From: Ceratopteris richardii
Taxonomy: Eukaryota > Streptophyta > Polypodiopsida > Polypodiales > Pteridaceae
Assembly: GCA_020310875.1 (NCBI GenBank)
Contig: CM035407.1
Location: 202,192,153-202,256,152 of the forward strand
Reading direction: 5' to 3'
DNA length: 64,000 nt
The notes beneath the pieces were generated by a model. The model had not been told where the DNA came from, searched no databases, and saw only the letters and a program-made list of their open reading frames with translations. Shown piece by piece: positions 19,748-31,423 of the stretch (positions are counted from its first letter, which is position 1; the number at the start of each line of letters is the position of its first letter). Made by a program: the position numbers and the translations under genes.

Positions 19748-20944
19748 GTGGGAGGACATTTTAGCTATAACCCTGAGCTCTCCAAGCCATTACGGATATG
19801 CAGGCAGCATTTTGCTTTCCCAGCTCAGGATCGTTTTACCATGCCCCACAAAAGAATCTGGTTTGGATTATACTTAGCATGTACTGGACCTCAAACGGTT
19901 GATCTAGCTAGCTGGATAATTGATCAGCTCTATTTGGCACAATATAGATGGGAGCGAAAGAAGGTCATCAATGGGTGTTGTGCACTTACAAGGATTATAT
20001 ATATGTGTTTGGCATATGATTTACCCATTGAGCGTGCCATGACCAGTGAGGAACTGAAGGCATTTAAAGGAACCACAAAGAAAGCTAGAAAGGCTAGCAA
20101 AGGCAAAGCCAGAAAGCGGATGAGAGGCACTATCTCGTGCTTACAAGTCCCGGAATCACCCTCACCACAACCATCTCCAGAGCAGTCACCAACAGCAGCC
20201 ACTCCCACAGTACAACCTATTCGTATCAGATTATCAAGACCAGTTGTAACGGAGGGCACCACCAGTACTGTTGCACCTCAAGCAGACACAACCCCAGAAC
20301 CTATCACCACGGCAGCAGAACTTCCCACCACTATTGGTGCGGAAGCGTTCTCTTTTCCAATACCCCATTTAGAAGCAAAACAAGCAGAGCCACTGAACAC
20401 AACGTTCGATTTTGAGATGCCCGATGCATTCTCCAATGAGTTCCAATTTTCAGAAGGACAACTGTTTTCTCAAGAATATGAAAGGCCCAACTATCCCACC
20501 ACACCCCGGGATCAGCCACAAGGGCTTGTGTCTAGCTCTGATGACGAAAGAACAGCAACCGATGACGACGAAGGTGATGACGACGCCAGCCAACAGACAG
20601 ACACACATGGTGATACAAGTACCCATGAAGATGAAACTTACGAAGCAGCAGCTTACACACTGGCTATTAAGAAGCTGTATAGAACTATGGAAAAAGTTTG
20701 GGCACGCAAAAAGCTGACAGAGGAAGAGAGTCAAGCAATAATAGAACAAGAACTTGTCACAGGCGGATTCGAAGACGCATACATCAAAGGATTCAGGGAG
20801 TTAGTCAAATCAATTGGCTCCAACGAAGCACTTAGGTACTTGCAAAGAAAGCCACTACCACAGTTTGACCCCCGCAGAGTACGACTACTTTCAAAGCCCG
20901 GCGAATATATTCGTGTACCAACAGGAGCACAGTCTTCACAATAA
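19748..20944 (+). CDS. Hypothetical protein, possible retroelement accessory ORF
   Basis: A 398-codon frame opens at GTG 19748 right after a TAA at 19745; the first in-frame ATG is 19841. I do not recognise the family. The first 120 or so residues are mixed and include aromatic residues (RIWFGLYLACTGP, LYLAQYRWERKKVI). A Lys/Arg-rich patch follows (KKARKASKGKARKRMRG), then a Pro/Ser/Thr-rich linker, an acidic stretch (DDDEGDDDAS) and a charged helical C-terminus (LYRTMEKVWARKKLTEEESQ). No signal peptide or membrane segment is evident. It abuts the copia-A end, so it may have lost its 5' part. Lying antisense beside gypsy-B, it could be an accessory ORF of that or another element, or a host gene fragment. 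Confidence 0.45.
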   Translation: MGGHFSYNPELSKPLRICRQHFAFPAQDRFTMPHKRIWFGLYLACTGPQTVDLASWIIDQLYLAQYRWERKKVINGCCALTRIIYMCLAYDLPIERAMTSEELKAFKGTTKKARKASKGKARKRMRGTISCLQVPESPSPQPSPEQSPTAATPTVQPIRIRLSRPVVTEGTTSTVAPQADTTPEPITTAAELPTTIGAEAFSFPIPHLEAKQAEPLNTTFDFEMPDAFSNEFQFSEGQLFSQEYERPNYPTTPRDQPQGLVSSSDDERTATDDDEGDDDASQQTDTHGDTSTHEDETYEAAAYTLAIKKLYRTMEKVWARKKLTEEESQAIIEQELVTGGFEDAYIKGFRELVKSIGSNEALRYLQRKPLPQFDPRRVRLLSKPGEYIRVPTGAQSSQ

Positions 20945-21337
20945 GCCAGGGAGGCACGCCTAGTCCCCGGAAGTTCGTTGGCAGCAGAAACCATCCTTGT
21001 AGATTCCCCACCCGCACTACAAATGTACATACCTCAGTGGTCACTGAAGTATCGACCACCCCAACCGCTCCTCCATCACCGCCAGTCCATCCAGCCTCCC
21101 CTCTTCACCCTCCTTCCCCCATACCAACATCTTCATTCGCCGGTTGTGTAGCAGAAATCGTCTTTACGACCACTAACCCCACAATTCCCGCACCTAGTCT
21201 ACCCCCTCACACATCCACCTTTCCATTCAACCCATTCCTCCATCCAGCTTTTCCATCTTTCCCCAAAACTCCAAGACCCCTTTTTCCATTCCCACCACCA
21301 TTAACCTTCTCCCCCGTCTCACCTCCCCGACCCACTG
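20945..21337 (+). other. Proline-rich low-complexity stretch, no gene called
   Basis: Pyrimidine-rich sequence with many CCT/CCA codons. A frame from 21037 gives a Pro/Ser/Thr-rich peptide, but it runs into the antisense gypsy-B RT. It may be decayed sequence downstream of the ORF at 19748. Confidence 0.5.
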
Positions 21338-24189
21338 TTACCCCTTTTTCCCCTTTCCACCCAATAATCCCTTTAAACGATCAAAAGCAATTTGGCATTC
21401 CTGAGTCCACTCAAATTGTCGAGGAGTCTTGGTTATTAACCTGTTCAGTGGTATTGCCAAATGAGCAAGCCACCATAAGTGTCGACCATGCCATCTTACT
21501 TGGCCCATGAAGCGCATCACTTCCTTAGGTGTAGTGGGCACAGGTGCTTCTAACACAGCTGTAATTTTATCTGGATCCACCTGTATACCTTGTGTAGATA
21601 CGATGTGGCCAAGTAGCCTTCCACACGAAACCGCAAACACGGATTTGTTTCGGTTCAAACAGAGTCTGTATTCTCTGCACTTCTCAAAGCGACACCGTAA
21701 ATGGAACAAGTGTGCTACCATTTTTCCAAATAACGAAAAATCATCAAGATAAACTTGCATAAACGAGGTAAGGTAAGGGGAGAATATTTCCTGCATACAC
21801 CTCTGAAAAGTACTTGGGGCATTTCTTAATCCAAACCACATTACGGTACAAGCAAAAACACCCCAATTGGTAATGAAGGCGGTCTTCGGTATGTCCTGCT
21901 CAGCCATTCTAACTTGATTATACCCACTGTATCCATCTAGGAATGAATACATTTCATGTTCTGCTATTCTATCAAGCATCGTGTCAAGAAAAGGTAGCAG
22001 AAATGGATCAGGCACCCTAGCTGCGTTCAGTTTTCGGTAATCCACACATATTCGTAACTGCTTATTCTTTTTAGGCACAATAACAATTGGTGAGATCCAT
22101 TCAGCATGCTCTACTGGTACGATGAATCTGACTTTGAGTAGTCTATCAAGCTCTGCCTTTACCTGTGATGCATAGTTCGGATTCATCCGGTAGCTTGGTT
22201 GTTTGATTGGTTTTGCTTCCGGCTTTAGCATGACCCTGTGTTGATAGATGCGCGGGTCCAGACCTTTCATATCTTTGTAATCCGAGGCAAAAATGTCAGA
22301 GAACTCTCGGAGTAGCTGAATTAAGTCCGCTTAAAATACTTCCGGTAAGATCTTAACAGGACGTGGATTTTCTTCATCCCCTAAATTATAGGTGATCAGC
22401 TGATCCTCTGGAACATAAAATTGTCGAGGTTTCTCTGTATCCTCAGCTGGCTTAAAAAGTCGTTGTAGGTCAGTGTTAGCTATAGCAGCAGTATCTTCCT
22501 TCTTATCTTCTTTCGTTACAGGCATCACCGTACAAACTGAGGGACTCCAATTATCTACAACAGATTGTAGATCAACAGTTCCTAGGGAGATCAATTCAAT
22601 GTTATTTTTCAGAAACTCTTCTTCTTCATCATCTGACAACCCATCTAACATATGAACTGGTTCTTCAAAATACGGTTTAGCATGCAGTTTGCAAGGTTGT
22701 ATAGCATCTAATTTTACAACATATTTACGATTATTATCTTTGAAAGTGAGTTCTTGTGCAGACCAATCTTATATAACCTTAGCTTGCTTTAGCCAAGGAT
22801 GGCCAAAAAGAAGATTATAATCAAGGGTGGATTCCGGTAATTCTAGGATTACAAAAGTCATCTTAAATGTGGTACCCTACAAAGTTATTGGTACATTCCG
22901 AACAAGACCTACTGGATGGACTCTTGACTGGTCAGCCATTCTGACAAAGAATTGAACTGGTTCGATTTCGGTCCATCCTAACTTTTTACATAGTGCAGTA
23001 GTAGCAATGTTGACACCAGACCCTCCATCAATTAGTACCTGCGTAATTTTATGATTTTTATACCATACCGTAATTAACGGAATCGAATGATCGATCGTAG
23101 AATCAGGTTCCGATTGCACTGTCGTTGTTGCCGGAATACAAGAAGATACAGGACTGAACTGCTGTTGGAATTGTTGTCGAACTCCTGGTACTAGTGCAAG
23201 TAATTGGCCAAGAGGAAGAGTAATGGACGCTTTAGATAAAATTTCCCAGGCCTTATGTGATTGAATTGTGTTTTCCACTGATTCTGAAGATGATGCGCCG
23301 GCTGAAGATGATGTATCTGCTGAAGATGATGTGCCTGCTACTGAATCAGAATCTTGTTTTTGTGTTCCTTCCTTGGTTAACGGGGCCTGGGTCACCGGAA
23401 TAGGGTCTGGAAACACTGGGGGTTCGGCAGTGGTCCATTGACTAGCCTTATCATACATTCTTTGTTGTTCATGTATGCCTGGTTCAAATACTTCTGCTGC
23501 TGGTTGCAGTTGCTTTCCGGATCGGGTCTGAATTACTGCAGCTTGCATTTCTACTGGTGTGATTTGTACCATATGGGTTTTGACGTTCTTTCTTCCTCTG
23601 ATCATACTCAGCTGCATCCTTCAAAATCTTCTAATGTGACCAAATTCACCACAAAAATGGCAGCGAGGTGGTGGCAATTGGGATTTTCCTGTGCTGGTCC
23701 GGCCTGCCAACGGTTTGCATTGTAGTTATTATTTCTCTGTCCTCTGTAATTTCGATAACCTTGTTTCTGGTTGTTTCTCATTTGCGGAGGTACATAGTGA
23801 TTGGCTGGCTGTCTTGGTTCCTGTATAATTGCATTCACTATTGTTGTTCCCTGCACTTTGGCATTGTATGCACAGTTTTCGGTGGTATGTCCGGTCGTGT
23901 TGCAGATAGCGCAAAACAACTGATTAAGTGCACAAGTGGCACTAGTGTGCCCTGAATTCTTGCATGTGGTGCAGAACATTTGTCTGGTCGGATCTTCTGC
24001 AACATTTTTATTTGCTTTTAACCACTCCAGGTCTTCTGTAAATCCTCCAACCTTGTTTTCAAGCTGCAAAGTCGTTGCTATCACCGCATCTAGTGTCATA
24101 GCTCCTACACAGCGTATGATCATAATCTGTTTGAGTTGTGGAGTCAAACCATTGATAAACCATTGAGTGATAACATCATCCGGTAGGTT
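21338..24189 (-). pseudogene. gypsy-B gag C-terminus, protease and RT
   Basis: Gag carries two standard CCHC knuckles (CTTCKNSGHTSATC and CAICNTTGHTTENC, 23608-24147). Retropepsin has IDGGSGVNIATT, with DGGS in place of the usual DSG/DTG. RT runs about 22270-21350 with the YLDD active site and LDGYSGYNQV. In-frame stops occur near 22331 (TAA) and 22877 (TAG), and there is a frameshift near 23610. The frame loses homology after FDRLKGLL, marking the truncation. Confidence 0.82.
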
Positions 24190-24194
24190 GGCAT
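24190..24194. repeat. TSD GGCAT of copia-C, left copy
   Basis: GGCAT directly precedes the copia-C LTR start and is repeated at 29236-29240. Confidence 0.92.
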
Positions 24195-24424
24195 TGTTGA
24201 TATATTTAGGGAGTGATATGTGTGAACACTCTAGGACCGCCGGGGCACTTTTTTCCCTCTTTAGGAGGTTTTTTTCCCCCGGCTTGTATATACGCCTATT
24301 GCCCTAATGGGCTACTTATCTTTGTACATTCTCTAGTAATACATTCAGTCTTGTGTGTTGTGCTCCAAGCTTCTTCTTCTTCCTTGTGCTGTTCGCGTGC
24401 TTTCGCAGACGTCTAACTCCAACA
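24195..24424 (+). repeat. copia-C 5' LTR
   Basis: 230 bp, TGTTGATAT to CTCCAACA, with a TATATA box at 24287-24292. It differs from the 3' LTR at about six positions by eye (roughly 2.6%). Confidence 0.95.
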
Positions 24425-24426
24425 AT

Positions 24427-24438
24427 TGGTATCAGAGC
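24427..24438 (+). other. copia-C primer-binding site (initiator tRNA-Met)
   Basis: TGGTATCAGAGC two bases after the LTR. Confidence 0.93.
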
Positions 24439-24665
24439 AGGTCGTTGCTTCTTCTAGGGCGCCGTCGACACTCCTCCGAACGCACTATCGCAGTGCTTGT
24501 GCAGGCTATTTTGTCCTTTTGTGCCAAAGGTATATACTAGTTTCTATTCGCCAATTTAAGCGTCTCGAAGTCTGCTACAGGTCTAGCAGAACTCGTCTGG
24601 GCAGTTCTGTTCAACTTTTTGAGATACAGTCAATTTTCTGCATCAAGGTATTTTAGTCACCGGCC

Positions 24666-27600
24666 ATGGCTGAAAGCAGTGATGTATTCCGTATGTTGGC
24701 TGTTGAGGATAAGTTGGATGGTACCAACTACCCATTATGGGCTTATATGATGCGACATGAACTGGTTGCAAAAGGATTGTGGAACATTGTGCAGGGTGTT
24801 GAAAGACGTCCTGTTACACCTGTAACGGCAGGTACTGCAAATACAGGTGTTGGAGCTGATGAAGATGGTATCGAAGATGATATTCCGCAGATTCCTGTTC
24901 GTGCTACTGTTTCTGTTGCACCTACTGCAGAGCAGATTCGTTGGGATGGCAGAGATGCCCAGGCACATGCATTGATAGCTTTGTCTGTCAAACGTGCCAT
25001 TATTCCTCACATTCGCTCTTGCAGAACAGCAAAGGATGCTTGGGATACACTTACCACTTTGTACCAGGCTAGGAATGAGGCTCGTGTTGCTTACCTCCGA
25101 AAACAGTTGGAGAGTGAGCACATGAATGAAGGTGATTCGATGGATAGTTTTCTTACAAAGATCAAAGACCTGAAGGAACAATTGATTTCTGCTGATGAGG
25201 TTATACCAGATAGCTCACTCGTGCAGACCGTTCTGAATGGCCTTCCTGATTCATATCAGAGTTTTGCCTCTACTCTTCGATTGATGATGAAAGGCAATCC
25301 GAATGCCTTGTCATTTGAGGAATTAGTCTCTGTTCTGTTGCAGGAAGATCAGTCCAGGCAGAACAGGTCCATTATGCGTGTTGCAGATCAAGCTTTCCTG
25401 GCTAGTCAGAAGGGCAAAGGAAAATGGAGCTCTTCTACTAGTAAGCAGAAATCTGCAAATGCTACACAATCGAAGAACCAGGATAAAGATGAGAAGAAAT
25501 CAGAAAAGCAGAAATTGTTCTACAAGTACTGTAAAGGAAATGATCATATTATAAAGAACTGTCCAAAACTGGCTGCTAAAGAGGCAAAGAAGAAAGAGGC
25601 TGGAATGGTTGTTGCAGAGGCCTCTACACCAAAAACAGAGTCTGCAAATCTTGTGCAGCAAGAAGAATGGGCGTTTACTATTGTTTGCAGTTTTGACCCA
25701 TCTTCTCATGATCAGTGCATGTCTGCAGTAGACTCAGATGTTTGGTACTTTGACAGTGGGGCAACCAAACATATTACCTCGCAGCGCAGTTTCTTCTCTT
25801 CACTCGAGTCTGCCCTTACAAGGAATACTGTCACATGCGCCAATAACTCCTCTTATCCTGTTATGGGAGTTGGTAAGATCATTCCGACTACTGCTGATGG
25901 TAGTTCTTTCACTTTGTTAGATGCTTTATTTGTGCCAGGGATCAAAAAGAACTTGTTATCAGTTTCTGCATTAGCCAAGATTGGCTTGGTTGTGAAATTT
26001 GTTGATGACAGGTGTACAGTCCATGATCTCTCAAATGGCGATGTGATTATTGCTTCTGGCATTTTATGTCGTAGGCTGTATAAGCTCATAGACTATGAAA
26101 AATCTGTGAATGATTCGGCATGTGCAGTTCATGATTCTCAGGCTATGTCAGATGCAAAGCTTTGGCATGCACGCTTTGGTCATCTGAATTTTGCTAGTTT
26201 GTTACGCCTGCAGAAATCTGAAATGGTGTCCTCTTTGCCCAAACTTGAGGCACCTGGAAAACATGTTTGTGAAGGCTGTATTTTGGGCAAAATGCAGCGT
26301 TCTTCCTTTCCAAAAGATGGTTCAGTTCGGGCTATGCAGAAACTGCAGCTTGTACATAGTGATGTCTGTGGTCCTATGCAGACACCCTCTTTTGGAAATT
26401 ACCTTTACTTCGTGACTTTCATTGATGATTTTTCCAGGCATGCATGGGTATATCCACTCAAAGCAAAGTCCGAAGTGTTCATGTGCTTCAAACAGTTTTT
26501 GGTTTTGGCTGAAAATCTGTCAGCATGTAAAATGGGCACCCTCCGTTCTGATCGTGGGGGGGAATATATGTCTTCAGATTTTAATGCATTTCTGGCTGAA
26601 CGTGGGATAAAACACCAGTGTACAGTGCCTTATACACCTAAACAGAATGGAGTTGCTGAACGAAAGAACAGGTCACTCATGGAGATGGCGAGGTGCATGG
26701 TCAAAAGTCAGGCTTTACCACATAGTTTCTGGCTTGAGGCTGTCATGTGTGCAGCATATGTACTGAACAGGTGTCCCATGAAAGCGTTGCAGTCTATCAC
26801 TCCATATGAGGCTTGGCATGACCGCAAGCCATCTGTTGCTCATCTGCGTGTTTTTGGTTGTTTGGCATATGCATTAGTGCCTGAACAACATCGCAGAAAA
26901 TTGGATGATAAGGCAGTAAAATGTATTTTTGTTGGGTACAGTTCTGAAAGTAAAGGCTATCGTCTGTATCATCCACAGACTAAACGCATTCTGGTTAGCC
27001 GTGATGTTGTCTTTGTGGAAGATGCTATTCAGCCATTGCTTTCATGTACTAAGGAGACATCTGTTAGCTCCAAAGACATGTATGATACTTTGATGCCTCT
27101 TTTTACAGGTGGACAGGCTAGCGCTGGTCCTAATGAGGCAACTTCTCAGCCTTTGCAGGTTTCATATGATGATGCAGATCATGCCATTTCTGATGCAGAT
27201 TTACATGATGCACTTGTTGATGAGAGAGCTGATATTGAACAGGCAAAAACTATGCCAAAATGGCTGGTGCAGACTTTGCGTGACAGCAAATTAGATGCAC
27301 CTTTGTCATATCGTACTCGTTCAGGCTCTCATAGTACCTCCTTTGCATCAGATTGCTATGCTATAGCTGCATCTAGTCTCTGTGATGAGAATGAGCCTGT
27401 TTCTTTTGATGAAGCACAAAATTCAGAAAATTGGATGGCTGCTATGCAATCTGAATATGATGCTATAATGAAGAATGGTACATGGTCTTTATGTGACTTG
27501 CCTCCTGGCAAGAAGGCCATTGGCACTAAGTGGGTATACAAGCTGAAGCGTAAACCTGATGGTACAGTTGACAGGTATAAGGCTAGGCTTGTTGCAAAGG

Positions 27601-28931
27601 GTTATGCGTAGGAAAGAGGCATTGATTTTGATGAGACCTTTGCACCTACATGCCGTATGACTACTGTTCGGAGCATTTGTGCACTTGCAGCCCATCATGG
27701 TTGGAATGTACATCAGTTGGACATTAAAACAGCATTTCTGAATGGTGACTTGCATGAAGAAGTGTATGTTTTTCAGCCCCGTGGCTTTGTGCAGAAAGGG
27801 CATGAAAACCAGGTGTGCAGGTTAAAGAAGGCGTTATATGGTTTAAAGCAAGCACCACGTGCTTGGTATGAGAAAATACATGCCTATCTGATTGCACATG
27901 GTTTTGAGAACAGTCCAACTGAAAGCACCTTATATGTTAAGCGTGCTAATGATGTGCTTTTGATCATTGTTGTCTATGTAGATGACATGCTGCTCACTGG
28001 TCCTCTTGAGAAGCATATTGCTGATTTCAAGGCTGATTTGCATGCCTCATTTGAGATGTCTGATTTGGGGCATTTGCATCACTATTTGGGCATTCAGTTT
28101 ATGCAAGTTGATGGTGGAATGGCTTTGTGTCAAACGAAATATATTGACACATTATTGCAGCGTTTTGGCCTTGAAGACTGTAAGCCTATTGCCACTCCTA
28201 TGGAGACAGGTTTACGATTGAGTCTTCATGATGCTGGAGATGCATTTGATGCTGTTCTCTATCAGCAGGCTGTTGGATGCTTGATTTACTTATGCATTAC
28301 TCGGCCAGATATTCAGTTTGTTGTCTCACAGATGAGCAGGTTTATGCATTGCCCAGGAGTCACGCATTGGAAAGCGGTTAAGCGCATCTTTCGCTACTTG
28401 AGTGGTACTCGGCTACTTGGGTTGTTTTATCCCAAGGGGGGATCACTACCGCCAGATTTGCATGCTTTTTCTGACTCAGATTGGGCTGGTTGCTATGACA
28501 CTCGTGTGTCCACCAGTGGTTTTTGCTTCATGCTTGGTAGCTCATGTATATCTTGGTTGAGCAAGAAGCAGCCTACTGTGGCCACTTCCAGTTGTGAGGC
28601 TGAGTATAGGGCAGCTTTCACAGCGACTGTTGAGTGTGTGTGGCTCAGACACCTTATGGCTGATTTGGGTGTTGGCCAGTCTTCTGCCACCACCATCTTC
28701 ACTGACAGTCAGAGCGCATTGGCAGTTGCGAGGAACCCTGTGTTCCATGCTCGCACTAAGCACATTGAGGTGCATTATCACTATGTCAGGGAGAGGTTCT
28801 CTGTTGGGGAGATCAGCTTGGCATATGTGCCCACGCAGGAGAACATTGCAGACCTTTTCACGAAGGCTCTGCCTAGGGAGAAGTTTGAAGCTTTCCGCAA
28901 AGCTTTGGGCTTACTTCCTTTTGTGGAGTGA
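24666..28931 (+). pseudogene. copia-C gag-pol polyprotein with one premature stop
   Basis: 1,421 codons in one frame from ATG 24666 (MAESSDVFRMLAVEDK). Gag covers about 1-310. The zinc knuckle reads YKYCKGNDHIIKNC: the first Cys of the C-X2-C pair is Tyr, a likely G-to-A change. Protease has DSGATKH. GAG-pre-integrase has LWHARFGHLN. Integrase has HSDVCGP, a SDRGGEY motif and NGVAERKN. RT has YVDD in the segment after the stop. RNase H has DSDWAGC and SSCEAEY. The only stop is TAG at 27609-27611, where relatives have Gln: a C-to-T change in a CAG (CHG) context. The frame stays open on both sides, so the copy died recently or is read through. Confidence 0.93.
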
Positions 28932-28995
28932 TTTCCACATAGCTCGGCACTTCCTTATACATGAGTGCCAGCTCCTTGTTCACTACATCACTCCC

Positions 28996-29005
28996 AGGGG
29001 GGATT
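28996..29005 (+). other. copia-C polypurine tract
   Basis: AGGGGGGATT immediately precedes the 3' LTR. Confidence 0.85.
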
Positions 29006-29235
29006 TGTTGATATATTTAGGTAGTGATGTGTGTGAACACTCTAGGACCGCCGGGGCACTTTTTTCCCTCTTTAGGAGGTTTTTTTCCCCCGGCTTGTAT
29101 ATACGTCTATTGCCCTAATGGGCTACTTATCTTTGTACATTCTCTAGTAATACATTCAGTCTTGTGTGTCGTGCTCCAAGCTTCTTCTTCTTCCTTGTGT
29201 TGTTCGCGTGCTTCCGCAGACGTCTAACTCCAACA
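29006..29235 (+). repeat. copia-C 3' LTR
   Basis: 230 bp, same ends as the 5' LTR. Confidence 0.95.
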
Positions 29236-29240
29236 GGCAT
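29236..29240. repeat. TSD GGCAT of copia-C, right copy
   Basis: Same five bases as 24190-24194. Confidence 0.92.
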
Positions 29241-30253
29241 GTGCTGGAGGTAACTGCCTCAAATGAGTTCTGAATAGGGTGGCATATTCCTGCACTGTTT
29301 GATTTATCTTCTGTCTATTATTTTGTAGGTAGTCAAAAATTTTGGCTGGATTCTTCTTTAGCCTGAATCTCTGCAGAAATGCATCCCTTACTGCTTCATA
29401 GGTGCCGAAGTGGTTAATATCATATTCTGTAAGCCATCTGGATGCTTCATTAACCAATGTAGACTGGAAGAAAATAGATTTATACACCGGATCAGGTGGA
29501 TGATTGAGCACTGCGTAACTTATCTCAAATGTGCGTACATGAGCATCTGGGTCATCGCCTGGGAATCCTCCGAATTTAGTGTACGTTACTCCTGTTGGAG
29601 TCGGCCTGGGTGGACATAGTTGTTGTTGTTGTTGCTGCTACTATTGTTGTTGAGGTTGTTGTTGCTATTGGTATTGTTGCCCACTCATCGTGCTGGCGGT
29701 TGTGTTATGACTATCTTCTGTATCCCGAGGCGGAATATCTGAATCGTCGGAATCTGTATCGTCAGCCTGTGCACTTTCCGGTTCGATAATATTGTTCAAT
29801 ATGTTCCTGATCTCAGCTTCGAATAGGCTACCTTCCTTTTTGATGTCAAATGTAGGAAAGCTTACTCCCAATAGCGGTGACTGGGCTGAAGATTCACCAA
29901 GAAATGGTAAACCGTCATCGAAAAACTGTGAATTCTCAGTAACTTGTATCGAAATAACACCGGAAGGTGTCGATTTTTCACCTAAACAAAGTAATTTTTC
30001 TCCTTCACTGATGGCTTTGAGATTCTGGAGTTACTATATCTTCGATAGACTGTGCCAAAATCACACCGGAATCTGCCAGAGATGTAGTACGTTCCACCAG
30101 AATATGACTGGAATCGCTACTAGGGTTCTTCACTTTCTTGACAACTGGATTAGACCTATCTGTGCTTCTACCTCCTGGAGGCGTCCTTAGCAAATTAGGT
30201 ACCCAAGACTGTCGGTTCTTTGGATACGTTTCACCGGATCGAGTAACCGGCAT
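29236..30253 (-). pseudogene. gypsy-B gag N-terminal half
   Basis: It starts at ATG 30253 (MPVTRSGETYPKN). The region 29665-29871 is acidic (DDTDSDDSD), followed by a Gln run from GTT/TTG repeats near 29620-29670. The retrotransposon gag core is at 29241-29511 (EASRWLTEYDINHFGTYEAVRDAF is split here as EASRWLTEYD and FGTYEAVRDAF). Several frameshifts separate the pieces. Copia-C interrupts gag just after the PPAHA residues. Confidence 0.75.
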
Positions 30254-30353
30254 GTATCATCTTTTGGTATTAATCGCGTACTATTACTATCGATTTACAA
30301 TCTAGATTTGCATTACCATAATCGATTTTGCAACAATCTGATCTGTTGCCACC

Positions 30354-30371
30354 TTCCCACAGATGACACCA
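30354..30371 (-). other. gypsy-B primer-binding site, decayed
   Basis: The minus strand reads TGGTGTCATCTGTGGGAA, one base inside the LTR end. It looks like TGGCGCCGTCTGTGGGAA, a PBS I recall from plant gypsy elements, after three transitions at or next to CpG. The tRNA identity was not confirmed. Confidence 0.55.
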
Positions 30372-30372
30372 G

Positions 30373-31281
30373 TGTTAAATGCTGTTCTAACTGTCAAAAA
30401 CGCGTTTAAACGAGTATTGGGTTCTTGGGAGTGGAAGGGGTCTGTAAAGATAGAGGCCCTATGCTTGTTTCCGAAAATTACTTCACAACACAATATACTA
30501 ACATTCAAGATTTTATCAAGAATTGGTATCCCCTTCTCGATCTTTACGGTTCATCATTTTAACTCTATCACAGTCTGCCGAACACACTGTACCAGACTAT
30601 CAGTATCGTGATACCGAATTACCTCAAAACCCTTTTTCCGAATACACACTACTGTAACATTTAACAGTAGTTCAACCGTCACCGAATAGCGCTCACAATC
30701 CAACAAACCGAAAACACAGAAGGACTCAACAGTTTCAGACACACAGTGTTGAAGACTAATACACACTGGAGATAACCATTACTGTAGCCAAATCTCACCG
30801 TACAAGTACAGATCTCAATACTGAAGACAACACAATACAGCTCAGAATCCCAGAACACTACCACAACTACACAGACTTCTTCAATGACTAGCATAACATT
30901 CCAAGAAAGAGTACCACGATACGCGTAATTAACACAACAATCGCATTAGGGATTCGCAAACTACTTACTCAGAAAACAACCCAGCGAACTACTGGATGTC
31001 GAGAAAACTCACAACAACAGGTCTCGATAGACAACAGAACAGAATCAAGAACCATACACTACAGTATACTCAGAATACTTGGAATTAGACAAACAACACT
31101 ACAGTAATGACACAGACAATCACCCAGACAGACAGTCTGGTGATTCCACGAATCGTTACCGGCGCGTCTCTTTTTCATTGCTTTATATAAAGATTACAAC
31201 CATCTTGTAACAACCTTTCACTCGTGCTGAATCTAAAAAGATTCAGTTTTATACAAATGCCAATCCGGCGGCCGACTAACA
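30373..31281 (-). repeat. gypsy-B 5' LTR
   Basis: 909 bp with perfect 5-bp terminal inverted repeats (TGTTA at both ends when each is read inward). A TATATAAAG box lies near 31175-31185, and an 8-bp-stem hairpin at 31227-31246. The right end is supported only by the TGTTAG start, since the partner LTR is lost. Confidence 0.65.
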
Positions 31282-31423
31282 GATGTTATGGTGTTCCCTC
31301 CACAATACTAACATGACATTTCAAGTGGTTAGGGGTTAGTGGGTGGAGTGTTTGTGATGTGTGAGAGTGTTGGTTAGTAGGTTAGTGTTCATCCTAGATG
31401 CATACTTCGGATGTGCAGTGTAC
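31282..31423. other. Gap between gypsy-B LTR and gypsy-A2 tail
   Basis: 142 bp with GTTAG/GGTTAG-rich sequence and no recognisable feature. By position it is probably 3' UTR of gypsy-A2, into which gypsy-B inserted. Confidence 0.4.

Larger units (their letters stand above)
24195..29235 (+). mobile_element. copia-C, nearly intact Ty1/copia element
   Basis: 5,041 bp with two 230-bp LTRs, tRNA-Met PBS, one long gag-pol frame with a single stop, a polypurine tract and a perfect 5-bp TSD (GGCAT). It is inserted in gypsy-B gag in the opposite orientation. Confidence 0.96.
21338..31281 (-). mobile_element. gypsy-B, 3'-truncated Ty3/gypsy element, split by copia-C
   Basis: From right to left: 5' LTR (30373-31281), decayed PBS, gag, protease, RT. 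The sequence stops in the RT-RNase H connection at about 21340-21360, so RNase H, integrase and 3' LTR are missing. Removing copia-C (24195-29235) rejoins gag in frame (PPAHA then NLPDDV). Its knuckles and RT differ clearly from the gypsy-A family. Confidence 0.82.

Noticed and set aside
21037..21510. Proline-rich 157-codon ORF as a gene
   Set aside because: Low complexity with a GTG start, and its end overlaps clearly homologous RT on the other strand.
29620..29670. GTT/TTG microsatellite
   Set aside because: It is the poly-Gln coding run of gypsy-B gag on the minus strand, not an independent element.
30603..30614. GTATCGTGATAC in the gypsy-B LTR, one base from the gypsy-A1 palindrome
   Set aside because: A single isolated copy with no array around it; chance is sufficient.
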